From: Mycoplasmopsis edwardii | Lineage (GTDB): Bacteria; Bacillota_I; Bacilli_A; Mycoplasmatales; Metamycoplasmataceae | Reading direction: 5' to 3' | DNA: 64,000 nucleotides | Assembly (NCBI RefSeq): GCF_900476105.1 | Contig: NZ_LS991951.1 | Location: forward strand, 434,001 to 498,000 | Shown here: in pieces, positions 1-11,084 of the stretch | Layout: the number at the start of each line of letters is the position of its first letter | Numbering within the stretch: the stretch's first letter is position 1 | Notes under the pieces: generated by a model | Told to the model about the DNA's origin: nothing | What the model saw: the letters and a program-made list of their open reading frames with translations, nothing else | Database searches by the model: none | Translations under genes and position numbers: made by a program

Positions 1-953
1 TTTTAAACTTTGGTAAAGATTCATTAAAAGAAAATAGTGTTAAAGTTACTGGGCTTTCTGAAATTATTGCTGCAAGTAAAGCAAGTTTAATTTCATTACA
101 AGAAGTTAACTTCAATAAACATGAATCAGTTGATTTAATTAAAAATAGCTTAAGAAAAAACTTTAATAAAAACTTTGCTTCTGTTTGATCACCAAAAGAC
201 ATTGTTTCAACAAAATACCCTAATTCAAAGGAATCATATGCTATTTTATATGATCCCGAATTGTTAACAAATGTACCACTATCAAAAGAAGAAAGTATTT
301 TTAGGGGTACAAATACAACATTTACAAGACCATTATGATTAAGTAAGTTTATTGATAAGAAAAACAATGAATTTTATATTCTTAATGCCCACTTAGATTC
401 ACCAGGTCCGAAAAAAAGTAATGGTGAAACAAGTAATCCTACTATAAATGGTTACACATGAAGACAACAAGGTTCTCAAGAAGTTAATGAGTTTATTGAA
501 GTTATTTCAATAATAAATAACTTAAAAGTAAAATACCCAAATGCAACAATAATTTTTAATGGTGATACAAATATTAAATCAAGTAACTTTGTTCATTCAG
601 AAAAAATAATTGCTGACTCAAATCTTGAATCAGGTTACAAAGAAAAGCAATTAACTATCAAACAAATAGAAACATACTACAACTCAAGTATTGGTTCGAA
701 AGCTGATAGTTACTCTCAACCATACGATAAATTTATTATTTATGATCCAAACGATAAAGTTGATGCATTTGATAAAGAAAAATTTAGATTTGATTACATC
801 AACGCATTTCAAAAAATCTTCGATAAACAAAAATACTTAAAATTAATTGAAGAAGATAATAAATATCAACGAAAACAAAAACCAGTTTCTATTCAAACTG
901 TTTTAAAAGAAGTTTCAGACCATACAATGGTATTAATAAAAGTTAAAAAATAG
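1..953 (+). CDS. mnuA: Surface nuclease, endonuclease/exonuclease/phosphatase fold (3' part)
   Basis: The gene is cut by the window start; the first whole codon is at 3 and the stop is TAG at 951-953, giving about 316 residues. The protein carries the motifs of the DNase I-like EEP fold in the expected order: LQEVN near residue 35, NAHLDSPG near 130, FNGDTN near 185 and a C-terminal SDHTMV. In mycoplasmas such proteins (MnuA family) are membrane-anchored, divalent-metal nucleases that degrade host DNA so that nucleotide precursors can be imported. The signal peptide or lipobox lies outside the window, so surface location is inferred from the family. A hairpin terminator follows directly, so it ends its transcription unit. 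Confidence 0.8.
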
Positions 954-962
954 ACATTTTAG

Positions 963-987
963 TAAACATAATAATGTTTATTTTTTT
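963..987 (+). terminator. Intrinsic terminator after the nuclease gene
   Basis: A 7-bp stem (TAAACAT/ATGTTTA) with a 4-nt loop is followed by a run of T. It lies 10 nt after the nuclease stop codon. Confidence 0.65.
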
Positions 988-1017
988 ATATTTTCTTTAA
1001 AGGTAACTTAATTAACC

Positions 1018-1046
1018 TTGCAAAATTGCTCAAAATATGGTAAAAT
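1018..1046 (+). promoter_or_regulatory. Sigma-A-type promoter of the glycosyltransferase gene
   Basis: TTGCAA at 1018-1023, a 17-nt spacer ending in TGG, and TAAAAT at 1041-1046. This is the cleanest promoter in the window. The predicted transcript start is about 20 nt before the ATG. Confidence 0.6.
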
Positions 1047-1073
1047 ATTAACTATAAAAAATTGGTGGTATAA

Positions 1074-2096
1074 ATGAAATTATCTTTAATATCTTTAGTT
1101 ACAAAAAATGTTGAAAATGTTCAAAATTATCTTGATTCTTTAGCAGTTCAAACAGTTAGTGATTTTGAAGTTATTTTATGTTTAAATGGTAAAGAAAGCG
1201 AAAATAAACAAGTAATGAACATCATTACAAAATACTATGAAAAATTAAATGGAAGAATCACAGTTATTTACAATTCAAAATTAAATAGTAATCAATTTAA
1301 TTTACTTAGCGCATTTAGACAAGCAAAAGGTGACTATATTTCAGTGTTTAACTCTGATATTCAATCAATCAGAAATAATTACATAGAAAAAATGATTGAT
1401 GCTGCTGAAAAATCAGATGTTGATGTTTTGGAATTTAAACCAAGATTAACTGGTTCTATTTCTTGAAAGCCAAAAGCAAGAATTGTTAACAATGAAAAAA
1501 TTGATTTAACAAAAAATCCTTTACCTTTTGCTTATGTATTTCCTTTTATTTTTAACAAAATTCTTAAAAAATCATTAGTTTCAAAATTATCAAAATACAA
1601 AATCAAAAACTATGTTGATACAAAAATGTGTGTTGAATTAACATATTTATTAATGTTAGAGGCTAAATCATATTCATATCTCGATTATAGAGTTTTTAGA
1701 GAATACTTCCCAGAAGATATTTGATTAAACACTAAAAAATCAATGACTATGTTCGATGAAATTGAAAAACATTTAAACCTTACAAATAGAAAACTATATG
1801 AAGAAATCAGGTATGCTAAATACTATTTCTTAAAATTGTTAATGACTGCATTTTTTAAAGAAACAAGTTTCACATACAGAAGTATTTACAAAACTAAAGA
1901 AGAAATCTGAGAAAAAAGAAGCGATTTCTCTTTAAACAAACACATCGAAATCATTAAAAAATTAGAAGACTCATATAAAGCAGAAAACTACTTATTAACA
2001 AATCCATATTTTTCAAGAAACAACGAAGAAGTTTTATTAATGTTACAACCAATTAATAAGTTAAAAGATAAAAAGATCTTAAAACAACTTGATTAA
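1074..2096 (+). CDS. Glycosyltransferase family 2-like protein
   Basis: 340 residues. The N-terminal ~125 residues have a GT-A fold pattern: a beta strand ISLVTKN, a QTVSDFEVILCLNG segment, and a GDYISVFNSD stretch at about residue 84 in the place of the nucleotide-sugar-binding DxD region. The C-terminal half is helical and lysine-rich, with no signal peptide. It probably transfers a sugar from a nucleotide sugar to lipid or surface polysaccharide at the inner face of the membrane; donor and acceptor cannot be read from the sequence. A good promoter lies upstream, and the stop overlaps the translation-start region of the RDD protein, so the two are probably cotranscribed. Confidence 0.7.
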
Positions 2097-2097
2097 T

Positions 2098-2742
2098 ATG
2101 ATCTATAAAAATTCAAACTTCATAAGAAGGTTCCTAGCAAATATTATTGATTTATTTTTAACAATTTCATTAATATTGCTTATTTTTTATTTAGTTTCAA
2201 GAAATTCAAGTAAACCGAACAATATATCTTTTTATTCTGGTTTTATATATTCAATAGTTATTATTAACTTATTTTATCTATTTGTACCTTTCCTTAGTGA
2301 AGGGAGAACCATTGGGCTATGATTATGTAAGTTAAAAATAATTGATTCAGAATCTAAAACATTTAAAATTAAAACCTTGCTTCATCGTAATGTTTTTGCA
2401 TCTTTTTACTTCACATTAATTTTTATTGCAATAATGGCTTTTTATTCAGAAAATAGTTTTATAGCAACACAAGTTAATCAAAAAGAAGTAATATCTCTGA
2501 AAAACGATTTATACCACAAAGTTGTAACTCAATTTATAGTTACATTCTTAGCAATTGGTTTCTTTATACACACAATTGGTTATCTTTTCATTATTTTTAA
2601 AGCAAAAAAACTATCAATTGTTGACTTTTTAACAAACAGTAGAATTGTTGAAAATAAACCTTATTCAACACAAAATAAAGAAAAACAATTTACACCAATT
2701 TATTTTGAAAAACGTAAATTCTTTTACGTTGATGAAAAATAA
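2098..2742 (+). CDS. RDD family membrane protein
   Basis: 214 residues from ATG 2098; a TTG at 2089 in the same frame is possible but would overlap the upstream gene more. The N-terminus has the RDD-type motif (RRFLANIIDL, with Arg and Asp in the first membrane helix), and GRTIGLW...LKIID follows the second helix, as is usual in this family. Four hydrophobic segments can be seen, at about residues 13-37, 47-68, 96-116 and 143-165. Transport of a small solute has been suggested for some RDD proteins, but nothing here shows the substrate. The tail after residue 170 is charged and cytoplasmic. It starts 1 nt after the glycosyltransferase stop codon and pcrA follows 15 nt after its own stop. Confidence 0.65.
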
Positions 2743-2757
2743 TTTAAAGGAGATTTT

Positions 2758-4962
2758 ATGTTATTAAAAAAAGTTGATTTATTAAGTGACTTAAACGAAA
2801 AACAACGTCAAGCCGTTGAATATTTCGATAAACCATTACGTATTATCGCTGGTGCAGGAACTGGTAAAACAAAAGTATTAACAAGAAAAGTTGCATACTT
2901 AATTAATGACCTAAATGTATCTCCGAAATCAATTTTAGCTGTGACATTTACAAATAAAGCGGCTAAAGAAATGATCAATCGTATCGAAAAATACTGTCAA
3001 CAAATTAAAGAGAAACTTAATGTTTTAACATTCCACTCATTTTGTACAACTATCTTAAGAAACGATATTCGTGAACTAGGTTATCGTAGAGAGTTTTACA
3101 TTATTGACGAGCATGATAAAGAACAAATCTTTAAAAAGATTTATTCAAAATTAGAAATTACAACTCATGAAATTAGTTATAAAACAACAGCTCAATATAT
3201 TTCATGAGCTAAAAACTTTTCAGAAGACCCTAATGAATTTGCAAAAGTTTTAAACGAAGAAAACAAACCAACAATACTTGCAAAAATTTATTTAGAATAC
3301 TTAAATGAATTAGCACTTCATGGTTCATTAGACTTTGATGATTTAATTATCTTAACGCACAGGTTATTTACTTTAAGACCTGATATCTTAAAGAAATATC
3401 AAGAAATCTATAGATACATTTTAATTGACGAGTTTCAAGATACATCATCATTACAATATGAAATTATGAAGATGTTATATACCGAAAATACACATGTAAC
3501 AATTGTTGGTGACCCTGACCAAACAATTTACAACTGACGGGGAGCTGATGTTAACTTAATTTTAGATTTTGATAAAGATTTTAAAGATTCAAAAACTGTT
3601 ATTTTAGACATCAACTACCGTTCAACAAAGAAAATCTTAGAAACAGCAAACAAATTAATTAAACATAACAACATCAGATATAGCAAAGATCTAGTAACTG
3701 AAAATGAAGAAGGAACAGAACCTGAATTCTTCCATAGCTTCAATGAAGAAGGTGAAGCTAGATGGGTTGTAAATAAAATTAATGAACTTAAAAAACAAAA
3801 AAACCAGCTTAAATCAATTGCTATTTTATTTAGATCAAACTACTACTCAAGGGTTTTTGAACAAGCTTTGATTGAAGAAAACATTCCTCACAAATTGATA
3901 AACGGAGTTAAATTCTACCAACGTTCAGAAATTAAGGATGTTTTAGCCTTTTTAAGAGTTCTTTTTGATGGACAAGAAATTTCATTAGAGAGAATTATTA
4001 ATGTTCCTAATAGAGGTATCGGAGAGGCTAGATTAGCAAAATTAAGAGAATTTTCTAGAAAACACAACAAAACAATTTTCTTTGCATTAAAAGATCACTT
4101 TAAACAATTACCAGTTAAAGAATTAGGTAAAGAGTTCATTATTCAAAAACTTCATCCATTCATGAAGACATTGATGAAATATAAAAAATTATTATTAAGC
4201 AAAAGTAATAAGATTTATAGACTACTTGATGCATTTTTACAAGAAATTGGTTTTTATGAAAGTATTGAAAACAACAAAAACCTTAGAGGTACAGCGAAAG
4301 AAAACGTTAAAGAGTTAATTAAGTCAATTGAAACCTGAGAAAAGAAAAACCCAGGCAAAGATTTACAAGATTACTTAAACATGGTTAACTTATTAACTGT
4401 AACTGATGAATTCCATAACGAAACAAACTATGTAACATTAATGACGATTCACTCAGCTAAAGGTCTTGAATATGATAACATCTTCCTTGTAGGATTAAAC
4501 AAAGGTGTTTTTCCAACATTTAGAATCTTTGAAAAAGGTGACTTTATCAATAACTCAAAAGACAAAAATAGCGATGAATTAATTGAAGAGGAAAGAAGAC
4601 TTGCATATGTTGCTGTAACTAGAGCAAGAAACAAGTTATTCTTATCATCTTCAAGAGGTAAAATTTTAGGAACCAATACCCCTAAAGAAATCTCACAATT
4701 TTTAGAAGAAATGGGAATTAATACTAAAGAAAAAATCTTATTAAATGACCAAACTAATATCGTTCCATTTGATGAAGATTCAGATGCATTAGCAAGAAAT
4801 TCAAAAATTATTATTGGAGACATTATTTCACATATTATCTTTGGAGAAGGTGAAGTTATTGACTCAAAATCAACTGGTGATATTGATGTAAGATTCCATA
4901 ATGATGGAAAAGTAAGAACCTTAAACAAAATGCATAATTCAATAAGGCTAATTAGTAGGTAA
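2758..4962 (+). CDS. pcrA: ATP-dependent DNA helicase, UvrD/PcrA family
   Basis: 734 residues, the usual length for this superfamily 1 helicase. Visible motifs in order: Walker A AGAGTGKTKVL (about residue 32), motif Ia VTFTNKAAKEM, Walker B DEFQDTS (about 224), motif III GDPDQTIYNWRGAD (about 250; Trp encoded by TGA), motif V/VI region MTIHSAKGLEYDNIFLVG (about 560) and VAVTRARNKL. It unwinds DNA 3' to 5' in nucleotide excision and mismatch repair and in removing stalled complexes, in the cytoplasm. The start is supported by AAAGGAG 6 nt upstream of ATG 2758. The C-terminal ~50 residues match the PcrA tail region that binds RNA polymerase in Bacillus, although similarity there is weak by eye. 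Confidence 0.95.
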
Positions 4963-4964
4963 CA

Positions 4965-6584
4965 ATGAATATTTTTGACATTTTATCGGTTATTTTAATA
5001 TGCTTATTTGTTTTAGCGATAACAATTGGTATATTGTTAATGTTATACATTTACTATAGATCTTCATCAGGGATCATTATCTTTAAAGTAGATAAGATTA
5101 ACAACAGAGTTTTACGTATCAGTAACACTTATCACTTTATGTCTACTATATTTGATTCTAAAAAATCAGGTTTCAAAGAGTTCAATTACATTTCTTTAGA
5201 TGACTTCTTAGAACACTTTGATAAAACAAGTAAAGACAAATTCAACAATGTCTTCGATATGTCTTGAAACGAAAATAAAGTTGAAGTTATTAGTGTAAAT
5301 ATTAATCAAAAATATCGCAAAAACTTTACAATTTGAGAAAGACTTGCAGTAAGATTTGATAAGTCAATCACAAAAACCCCAGAATATCAAGTTACAATTA
5401 GACAAGATAGAACAACGAATTTTATATGTGCCTTAAGATGAAATAAAGCATCTAAAAAAATTCAAAACCTTACAATTAAAAATCATAAAGATTCAAGATA
5501 TTTCAGTCTAAATGAGAAAAACTTAACAGTCATTGGAATGATGCTTAAATCAGTTTTTAACTTAAAAGAAATTAGAAATTCAGATATTTATGAAATTTAC
5601 TCAATGTTTGATTTTAAAAGCAAAAAAACCTTTTACTTTAAAGAAGATGGAATTATTTATTTCGTTCTAAAAGGTGTTTCAAACAAACGTTATAAAGAAT
5701 ATCAAAACATTATTAATGACCTTAATAAAAACAAATACATTAACAAGATCTTTAATTACAGTACAATGTTTAAAACTTCAAGTATTAAAAATGAGCAAGA
5801 TCTAATTAATATCAAAAACATGCTCAAATATTCTTTATATAACATTTACTCAAACAACGTTGATTATTCTAAGTATATGTTTTTTGATGAAAAAATAATC
5901 AAAAATGCTGATTTTCAAGACTTTATTAACAATTTAAATAAATATGATGTAATTAACTCATCATCTGATAATGAAATCAAAATAAAAGAATACATGATTA
6001 CTAAATATTCAACCAAACAAAAAGGTTCATTAGTATTAGTTGAATGCAGTCTGAAAGATGATGTTTTGGACTCTAAATGAATTGAATTATTCAAGAAAAT
6101 TTTTTATCTCGAATACAAATATCAAAAAAGTTGATATAGTCACATTGGTGAATTAAAAAAATACAATTCAAGCAATTCAATGTTCAAAGTTTCTCAAGAA
6201 GTTTTCTTAGACCAAAACTTTGTGCCAACTACCAATAAACCAATTTGTTTAGTTTATGCAAATGACAACGAATTCTTAGCTAATTTATTAAAAGTAAAAA
6301 TTGATAAATTTGCAAAAGATCACAAAATTTATACTGCACTTTATATCGATAGAATCGACAGAACTTTAATTAATATTATTAACACAATTGAAAAAATTAA
6401 AGCTATTGTTATTGGTGAAAATATTTCACAAAATCTTAATGATTGATCAGTATTTTATGATTGTTTAAACCTTGTAAAACTTGCTAAAGACAAAAATACA
6501 AGAATCATTTTTGAAAAGCCTAAAAAGGATTTAGACTCTTTAATAATCGAGAAATTAGACATACAATTCTCATTTGATTCATAA
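4965..6584 (+). CDS. Membrane-anchored protein, possible degenerate GGDEF-EAL
   Basis: 539 residues, starting 2 nt after pcrA. One strong membrane helix at about residues 8-30, then a cytoplasmic part with no Cys-rich or repeat character. I do not recognise it by name; it looks like a protein conserved in mycoplasmas. Residues ~210-300 follow the order of secondary structure of a GGDEF domain, but the GGDEF loop is replaced by EDGIIYF. Residues ~345-535 resemble an EAL domain in layout: VECSL (359-363) sits where VEALLR is expected, KAIVIGE where the DxxKID strand is expected, and the last 40 residues follow the closing EAL pattern. The metal-binding acidic residues look absent, so catalysis is unlikely. 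This reading is inference from pattern only. A terminator follows. Confidence 0.5.
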
Positions 6585-6599
6585 TTATTTATAAAGTGG

Positions 6600-6630
6600 A
6601 AAAATTCAGGAAACAACCTGAATTTTTCTT
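6600..6630 (+). terminator. Intrinsic terminator after the pcrA unit
   Basis: A perfect 11-bp stem (AAAAATTCAGG with its complement) around a 6-nt loop AAACAA, ending in a T run. It separates the pcrA unit from dnaE. Confidence 0.8.
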
Positions 6631-6673
6631 TAAATTTAATCCAAAATAAGTTGAAATCATATAAAATTAATTT

Positions 6674-9598
6674 ATGAAGGAAATTATCTATTTACACACA
6701 AATACTGAATACTCATTTTTACAATCAACAATAAGATTAGAAAGACTTTTTAAGCTAGCAAAAGAACAAAACCTTAAGTACTTAACATTAACAGATGTTG
6801 AGAATTTTCACGCTTTACAATTCTTTTGAAACTTTCAAAATGACCATAATTTTAAACTAATTTTAGGGTCCGAATTCATTTTAAAGGAAGGATTTAGAGT
6901 TATTATATTAGCTAAAAATGACCAAGGATTTTTATTTATTAAAGATCTAGTTAACCAAAAAAGCAAACAACAAGAAATCTCTTATTATGACTTAGATAAT
7001 GAGAACATTTTTGTAATCGACCATTACGAACTTGGGTCTTTCGCCTTAGGGATCACAATAGATAAATTCCACAATAACTTTTATTTAAATAATAAAAAAC
7101 AACAATCAATTCAAACTGTTTTTGCTCCAACAAAAAAGGTTTTAGAATTTGATGATAATGAACTTTTACCTGTTTTAAATAATATTGCCGGAAGCACACA
7201 TGAACAGCAAAAAATTTACAATGAATACTTAAATCAAGAAGAATTTCAAGATATTGATGATATTGTTTACCAAAATATTTTAAGCATTGTCAACCAAATA
7301 AATGTTTCTAAACCTGATTCACAAATTAAGTTAGCAAAATTTTCTGATAACTCACTTGATGAATTTCAAAAATTAATTACAGGAGAAAGATACAAAAACA
7401 TCTTAAAACACTATGATAAAGAATTAGTTAATGAACGTATTAAACAAGAATATAAGGTCATTACAAAATTAGGCTTTGTTGATTATTTTTTAATCATTCA
7501 AGATGCATTAGAGTTCGCACGTCAAAATAATATTTTAATCGGACCAGGCCGTGGTTCAGCAGCAGGTTCTTTAATTTCCTATCTTTTAAAAATAACATCA
7601 GTTAACCCTCTTGAATTTGACTTACTTTTTGAAAGATTCTTAAATGTAGATAGAGTAAGTTTACCTGATATTGATATTGATATCCAAGATAACCGAAGAG
7701 ATGAAATTTTCACTTATTTAGCAAGCAAATATGGCGAAGATAAAGTTGCTTTTATTTCAACATTCCAAACTTTAGCAGCTAAAAACTCAATTCGTGATGT
7801 AGGAAGATTTTTAAACATTCCAAGAACTGAAATAGATAATATTTCATCAAGTATTTCTTTAAATGATGAAAACTTAAAATATGCATTTGAAAAAAATAAA
7901 AAATACAACTTATATGCAAATAAATATCCTAAATTACATGAACTAGCTTCCAAAATTGAAGGGTTACCAAGACAAACTGGAATCCATGCTGCTGGGTTTA
8001 TTATTTCAAATCAACCTATTAAAGAAATTGTTCCGGTACAACAAAGTTCATTTAACTTGCAACAAGTTCAAATGACAATGAACAACCTTGAAAAATATGG
8101 ACTAATTAAGATTGACTTCTTAGGTCTTAAAAACCTTACTTTTATCAACCAAATCGAAAGCTTAATACCCCAAAATCAACTATTTGATAACATGATCAAT
8201 GACTCAGTTTCAATGTTTAATGATAAACAAACTTTTGATATCTTAAATTCACTAAATACTGATGGTATTTTCCAGTTAGAATCTCCTGGTATGCGTAACG
8301 CAATTAAACAAGTTGGAATTGATTCATTTGACGACATTTATGCAATCTTGTCATTATTTAGACCCGGACCAAGTGTTTATATCCAAGAATATGCAAAAGG
8401 TAAAAGGAATAATTTATTCATAGAAAAAGTTCATCCTAAGTATGACAAAATAGTTAAAAGTACTTTTGGTATCATTGTTTACCAAGAGCAAATTATGCAA
8501 ATTGTGCAAGAAGTTGCAAATATGCCTTTCTCAAAAGCAGATTTATTCAGAAGAGCAATTTCTAAAAAAGACGAAAGCAAACTTCATGAATATAAAAATG
8601 AGTTTTTTAAAGGTGGTTTAGAAAACGGTTTAAGCACAAATGATTTGAACAAAATTTATTCAAATATTGAAAAATTTGCAGATTATGGTTTTAACAAATC
8701 TCATGCTGTTGCTTATTCACTTGTTAGTTATAAACTAGCTTATTATAAATCTCGTTTCCCAATGATCTTTTATAAAGTTTTACTTTCTAATTATTCTTCT
8801 GATCAGCAACATATTAAAACTTATTCCGAAGAAGCTCATAAAATTGGAATAAAAGTTAATATTCCTAACATTAATATCTCAAGTGAACAAGCCGAAATCT
8901 TTTTTGATGAAATTTATTTACCTTTTAACTTAATTAAAGGTATTGGACAAAGTGTTGTAGAAAAAGTTGTTAACGAAAGAAAACAAAATGGTCCATTTTT
9001 AGACTTTATTTCAACATGATTAAGATTAAGAGTTGCTGGTGTTGGTGAAGTTGCTATTGAAACATTAATTAAAGCTGGTGCTTTTAGTGATTTCGGAAAT
9101 CAAAACTCATTATTAAACTCACTAGATATTTGCTTTGACTTTTACGAAATTTATAAAGCTAGAGCAAAAAAAGAACCAGATGTTTTAAATAAATTTATAG
9201 AAGAAAATGACATTGGTAATATTCCATTAGTTATAAAAGAAGCTGATAAAGTTCAAGAAGATGAAAATGAAATTAAATTATTAGGAAGCAGATACACAAA
9301 TGAAACATGAAACTTCAATTCTAAATTATCACAACAATTTGAATCACTTTGTTTAGCTAACTTAAGCGATAAAGCTGAATGATTAAGAGTTACCTTATTA
9401 GAAGTAAAAAAAGGCAAAAAAGACAAACAAACTATTTTGAAATTAAAAGATGATTCAAAAGTAATCACTGCATCAGGTTGAAATCAAACTGTTCAAAACC
9501 TACTTTATAACAATAACCCAAGAAACATTATGGTATTAATTGTTAAAAAAGATATATTTTACAATGTAAAAGACTTTAAGGAGATTTTAGATGAATAA
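6674..9598 (+). CDS. dnaE: DNA polymerase III alpha subunit, DnaE type
   Basis: 974 residues. N-terminal PHP domain, then the C-family polymerase core: GPGRGSAAGSL near residue 295, the catalytic aspartates in PDIDIDIQD near 333, QTGIHAAG near 435, and DFLGLKNL and RPGP further on. The C-terminal helix-hairpin-helix region (KGIGQSVVEKV near 755) and an OB-like end are present. It synthesises DNA at the replication fork; low-GC Gram-positives usually pair it with PolC. The PHP metal-binding motif is degenerate (H8 present, but the second His of HxH is Asn10), so proofreading or metal binding by PHP is unlikely. The last 8 nt overlap the exonuclease gene, which shows translational coupling. There is no ribosome binding site; a TATAAA box 9 nt upstream suggests a leaderless mRNA. 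Confidence 0.95.
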
Positions 9599-10484
9599 TC
9601 AAGCTAAAACATTAGTAATCGATGGAAACTATATGATGTTTCAATCATTTTACGCAACATATAGAGGTGATATTAATGCTATCTTAAGAACATCTTTTGG
9701 AATACCAACAAACGCAATTGCAGTGTTTTTATCTCAATTACTTAAATTAATTAAGTTTATTAATCCGACACATTTATTAATAGCATTTGATGCACATGGA
9801 AAAACTAAAAGACATGAAATTTTTCCTGAATATAAATCAGGTCGTATGAAAGCACCAATTGAAATTTTTGAACAATTTGACACAATTAAAAAACTTTTAA
9901 GTAGTCTAAATGTAAAAATTATTGAACAAGTTGGTGATGAAGCTGATGATATCATTGGTACATATTGTAAAAGAGCAAGTGGAGAAAAATATATCTTTTC
10001 ATCTGATAAAGATCTTTTACAACTTGTAGATAAGAATACTTATTATGTAATTAAAAAAGGTTTAGACATTAGTTTTATAACCATTGACAACTTCTTTGAA
10101 AATTTTGGATTATATCCAAATCAAATTACTACATTCAAAGGTCTCAAAGGCGATTCAAGTGATAATTTACCTGGTGTTAAAGGAATTGGCGAAAAAACTG
10201 CATTAAAATTAATTGAAGAATACAAAAACTTTGAATCAATTTACCAAGCAGTGGAAAATAATTCACTTAATGCAACTCAATCAGTAATTAAAAAACTACA
10301 AGATGGTAAAGAGCAAGGCTTTATGTCTTATGAACTATCTAAAATTAACACAGATGTCCAAAATATCGATTTAGATTTAAAGCACTATTTACTGAATTTA
10401 AATTATGAAAATGCAAAGGAAACAATTGAATATTTAGAGCTATTTTCATTCCAAAGAGAATTGCTTAAATATTTAAAAAAATAA
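9591..10484 (+). CDS. Stand-alone 5'-3' exonuclease (Pol I N-terminal domain type)
   Basis: 297 residues, equal to the 5' nuclease domain of DNA polymerase I without the polymerase part, as is normal in mycoplasmas. Visible motifs: VIDGNYMMFQSF at the N-terminus, GDEADDIIGTY near residue 116, SSDKDLLQLV near 138, and GLKGDSSDNLPGVKGIGEKT near 183, the H3TH region with its acidic metal ligands. It removes RNA primers and 5' flaps during lagging-strand synthesis and repair. Its start is inside the end of dnaE with AAGGAG 6 nt before the ATG, and its stop overlaps the next start as TAATG, so the whole block is one coupled operon. Confidence 0.92.
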   Translation: MNNQAKTLVIDGNYMMFQSFYATYRGDINAILRTSFGIPTNAIAVFLSQLLKLIKFINPTHLLIAFDAHGKTKRHEIFPEYKSGRMKAPIEIFEQFDTIKKLLSSLNVKIIEQVGDEADDIIGTYCKRASGEKYIFSSDKDLLQLVDKNTYYVIKKGLDISFITIDNFFENFGLYPNQITTFKGLKGDSSDNLPGVKGIGEKTALKLIEEYKNFESIYQAVENNSLNATQSVIKKLQDGKEQGFMSYELSKINTDVQNIDLDLKHYLLNLNYENAKETIEYLELFSFQRELLKYLKK

Positions 10485-11053
10485 TGGTTGCAATAGTTGG
10501 AAAAATAGCAAGTGGAAAAACTAGATTATTAAATGAGTTAAAACAATTAGGTCATAAAGTTTTTGAAGCTGACTATTTTGTTTCAAAGTTATATAATGAT
10601 CCAAAATTTGCTTTAGAAGTCGCTAAAAAAGTATCTTTAGATTTAGTAAGTGATTCAAAAGTTCTCAAAGATAAAATTAAAAATGAACTGTTAAATAACT
10701 CAGATGCTTTTATCAAATTAGAAAACCTAGTTATTGATAAAGTTTTAGAACATTTAGAAGCTAACTATTACCATTTTGTAGAGCTGCCGATTCTTTTCAA
10801 AATGAATAAAGCGCAAACTAAAAGTATCAAAGAAATTTGATTCCTTGAAATTGATGAAAGTAAAAGACAAGAGTACTTAAAAACTAAACATATTGATAAA
10901 GCCATTTTATCAACACTTGATGCCAAAAACAATTATATATGGTCACAAACAAACAATTTTAATGGGATTAAAGTTGTGAATATCTTAGTGGATAAAGATA
11001 GAAAAATTAAAGAAATTTCAAAATATAATTGTCATTGCCAAATAAATATTTAA
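10484..11053 (+). CDS. coaE: Dephospho-CoA kinase-like protein
   Basis: 189 residues, near the usual 200. P-loop GKIASGKT at residues 6-13, a DADxxxHxL-like stretch reading FEADYFVSKLY near 30, and a lid-like region rich in Lys/Arg and ending in KRQEYLKTK. The family phosphorylates the 3' hydroxyl of dephospho-CoA with ATP, the last step of CoA synthesis. The His of the usual DADxxxH motif is replaced (Val or Ser in this copy), so the assignment is good but not certain. Start codon overlaps the stop of the exonuclease gene. Its place among replication genes is common in mycoplasmas and reflects operon packing, not shared function. Confidence 0.75.
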
Positions 11054-11084
11054 AATTATTGTACTAATGAAAACAGGAGAAATT

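Noticed and set aside
2089-2097. TTG start three codons upstream of the RDD gene ATG
   Set aside because: ATG 2098 gives a normal RDD N-terminus; TTG would extend further into the upstream gene without a better ribosome binding site.
4449-4928. Long open frame on the minus strand opposite pcrA
   Set aside because: It mirrors a highly conserved helicase region with all motifs on the plus strand and has no ribosome binding site.
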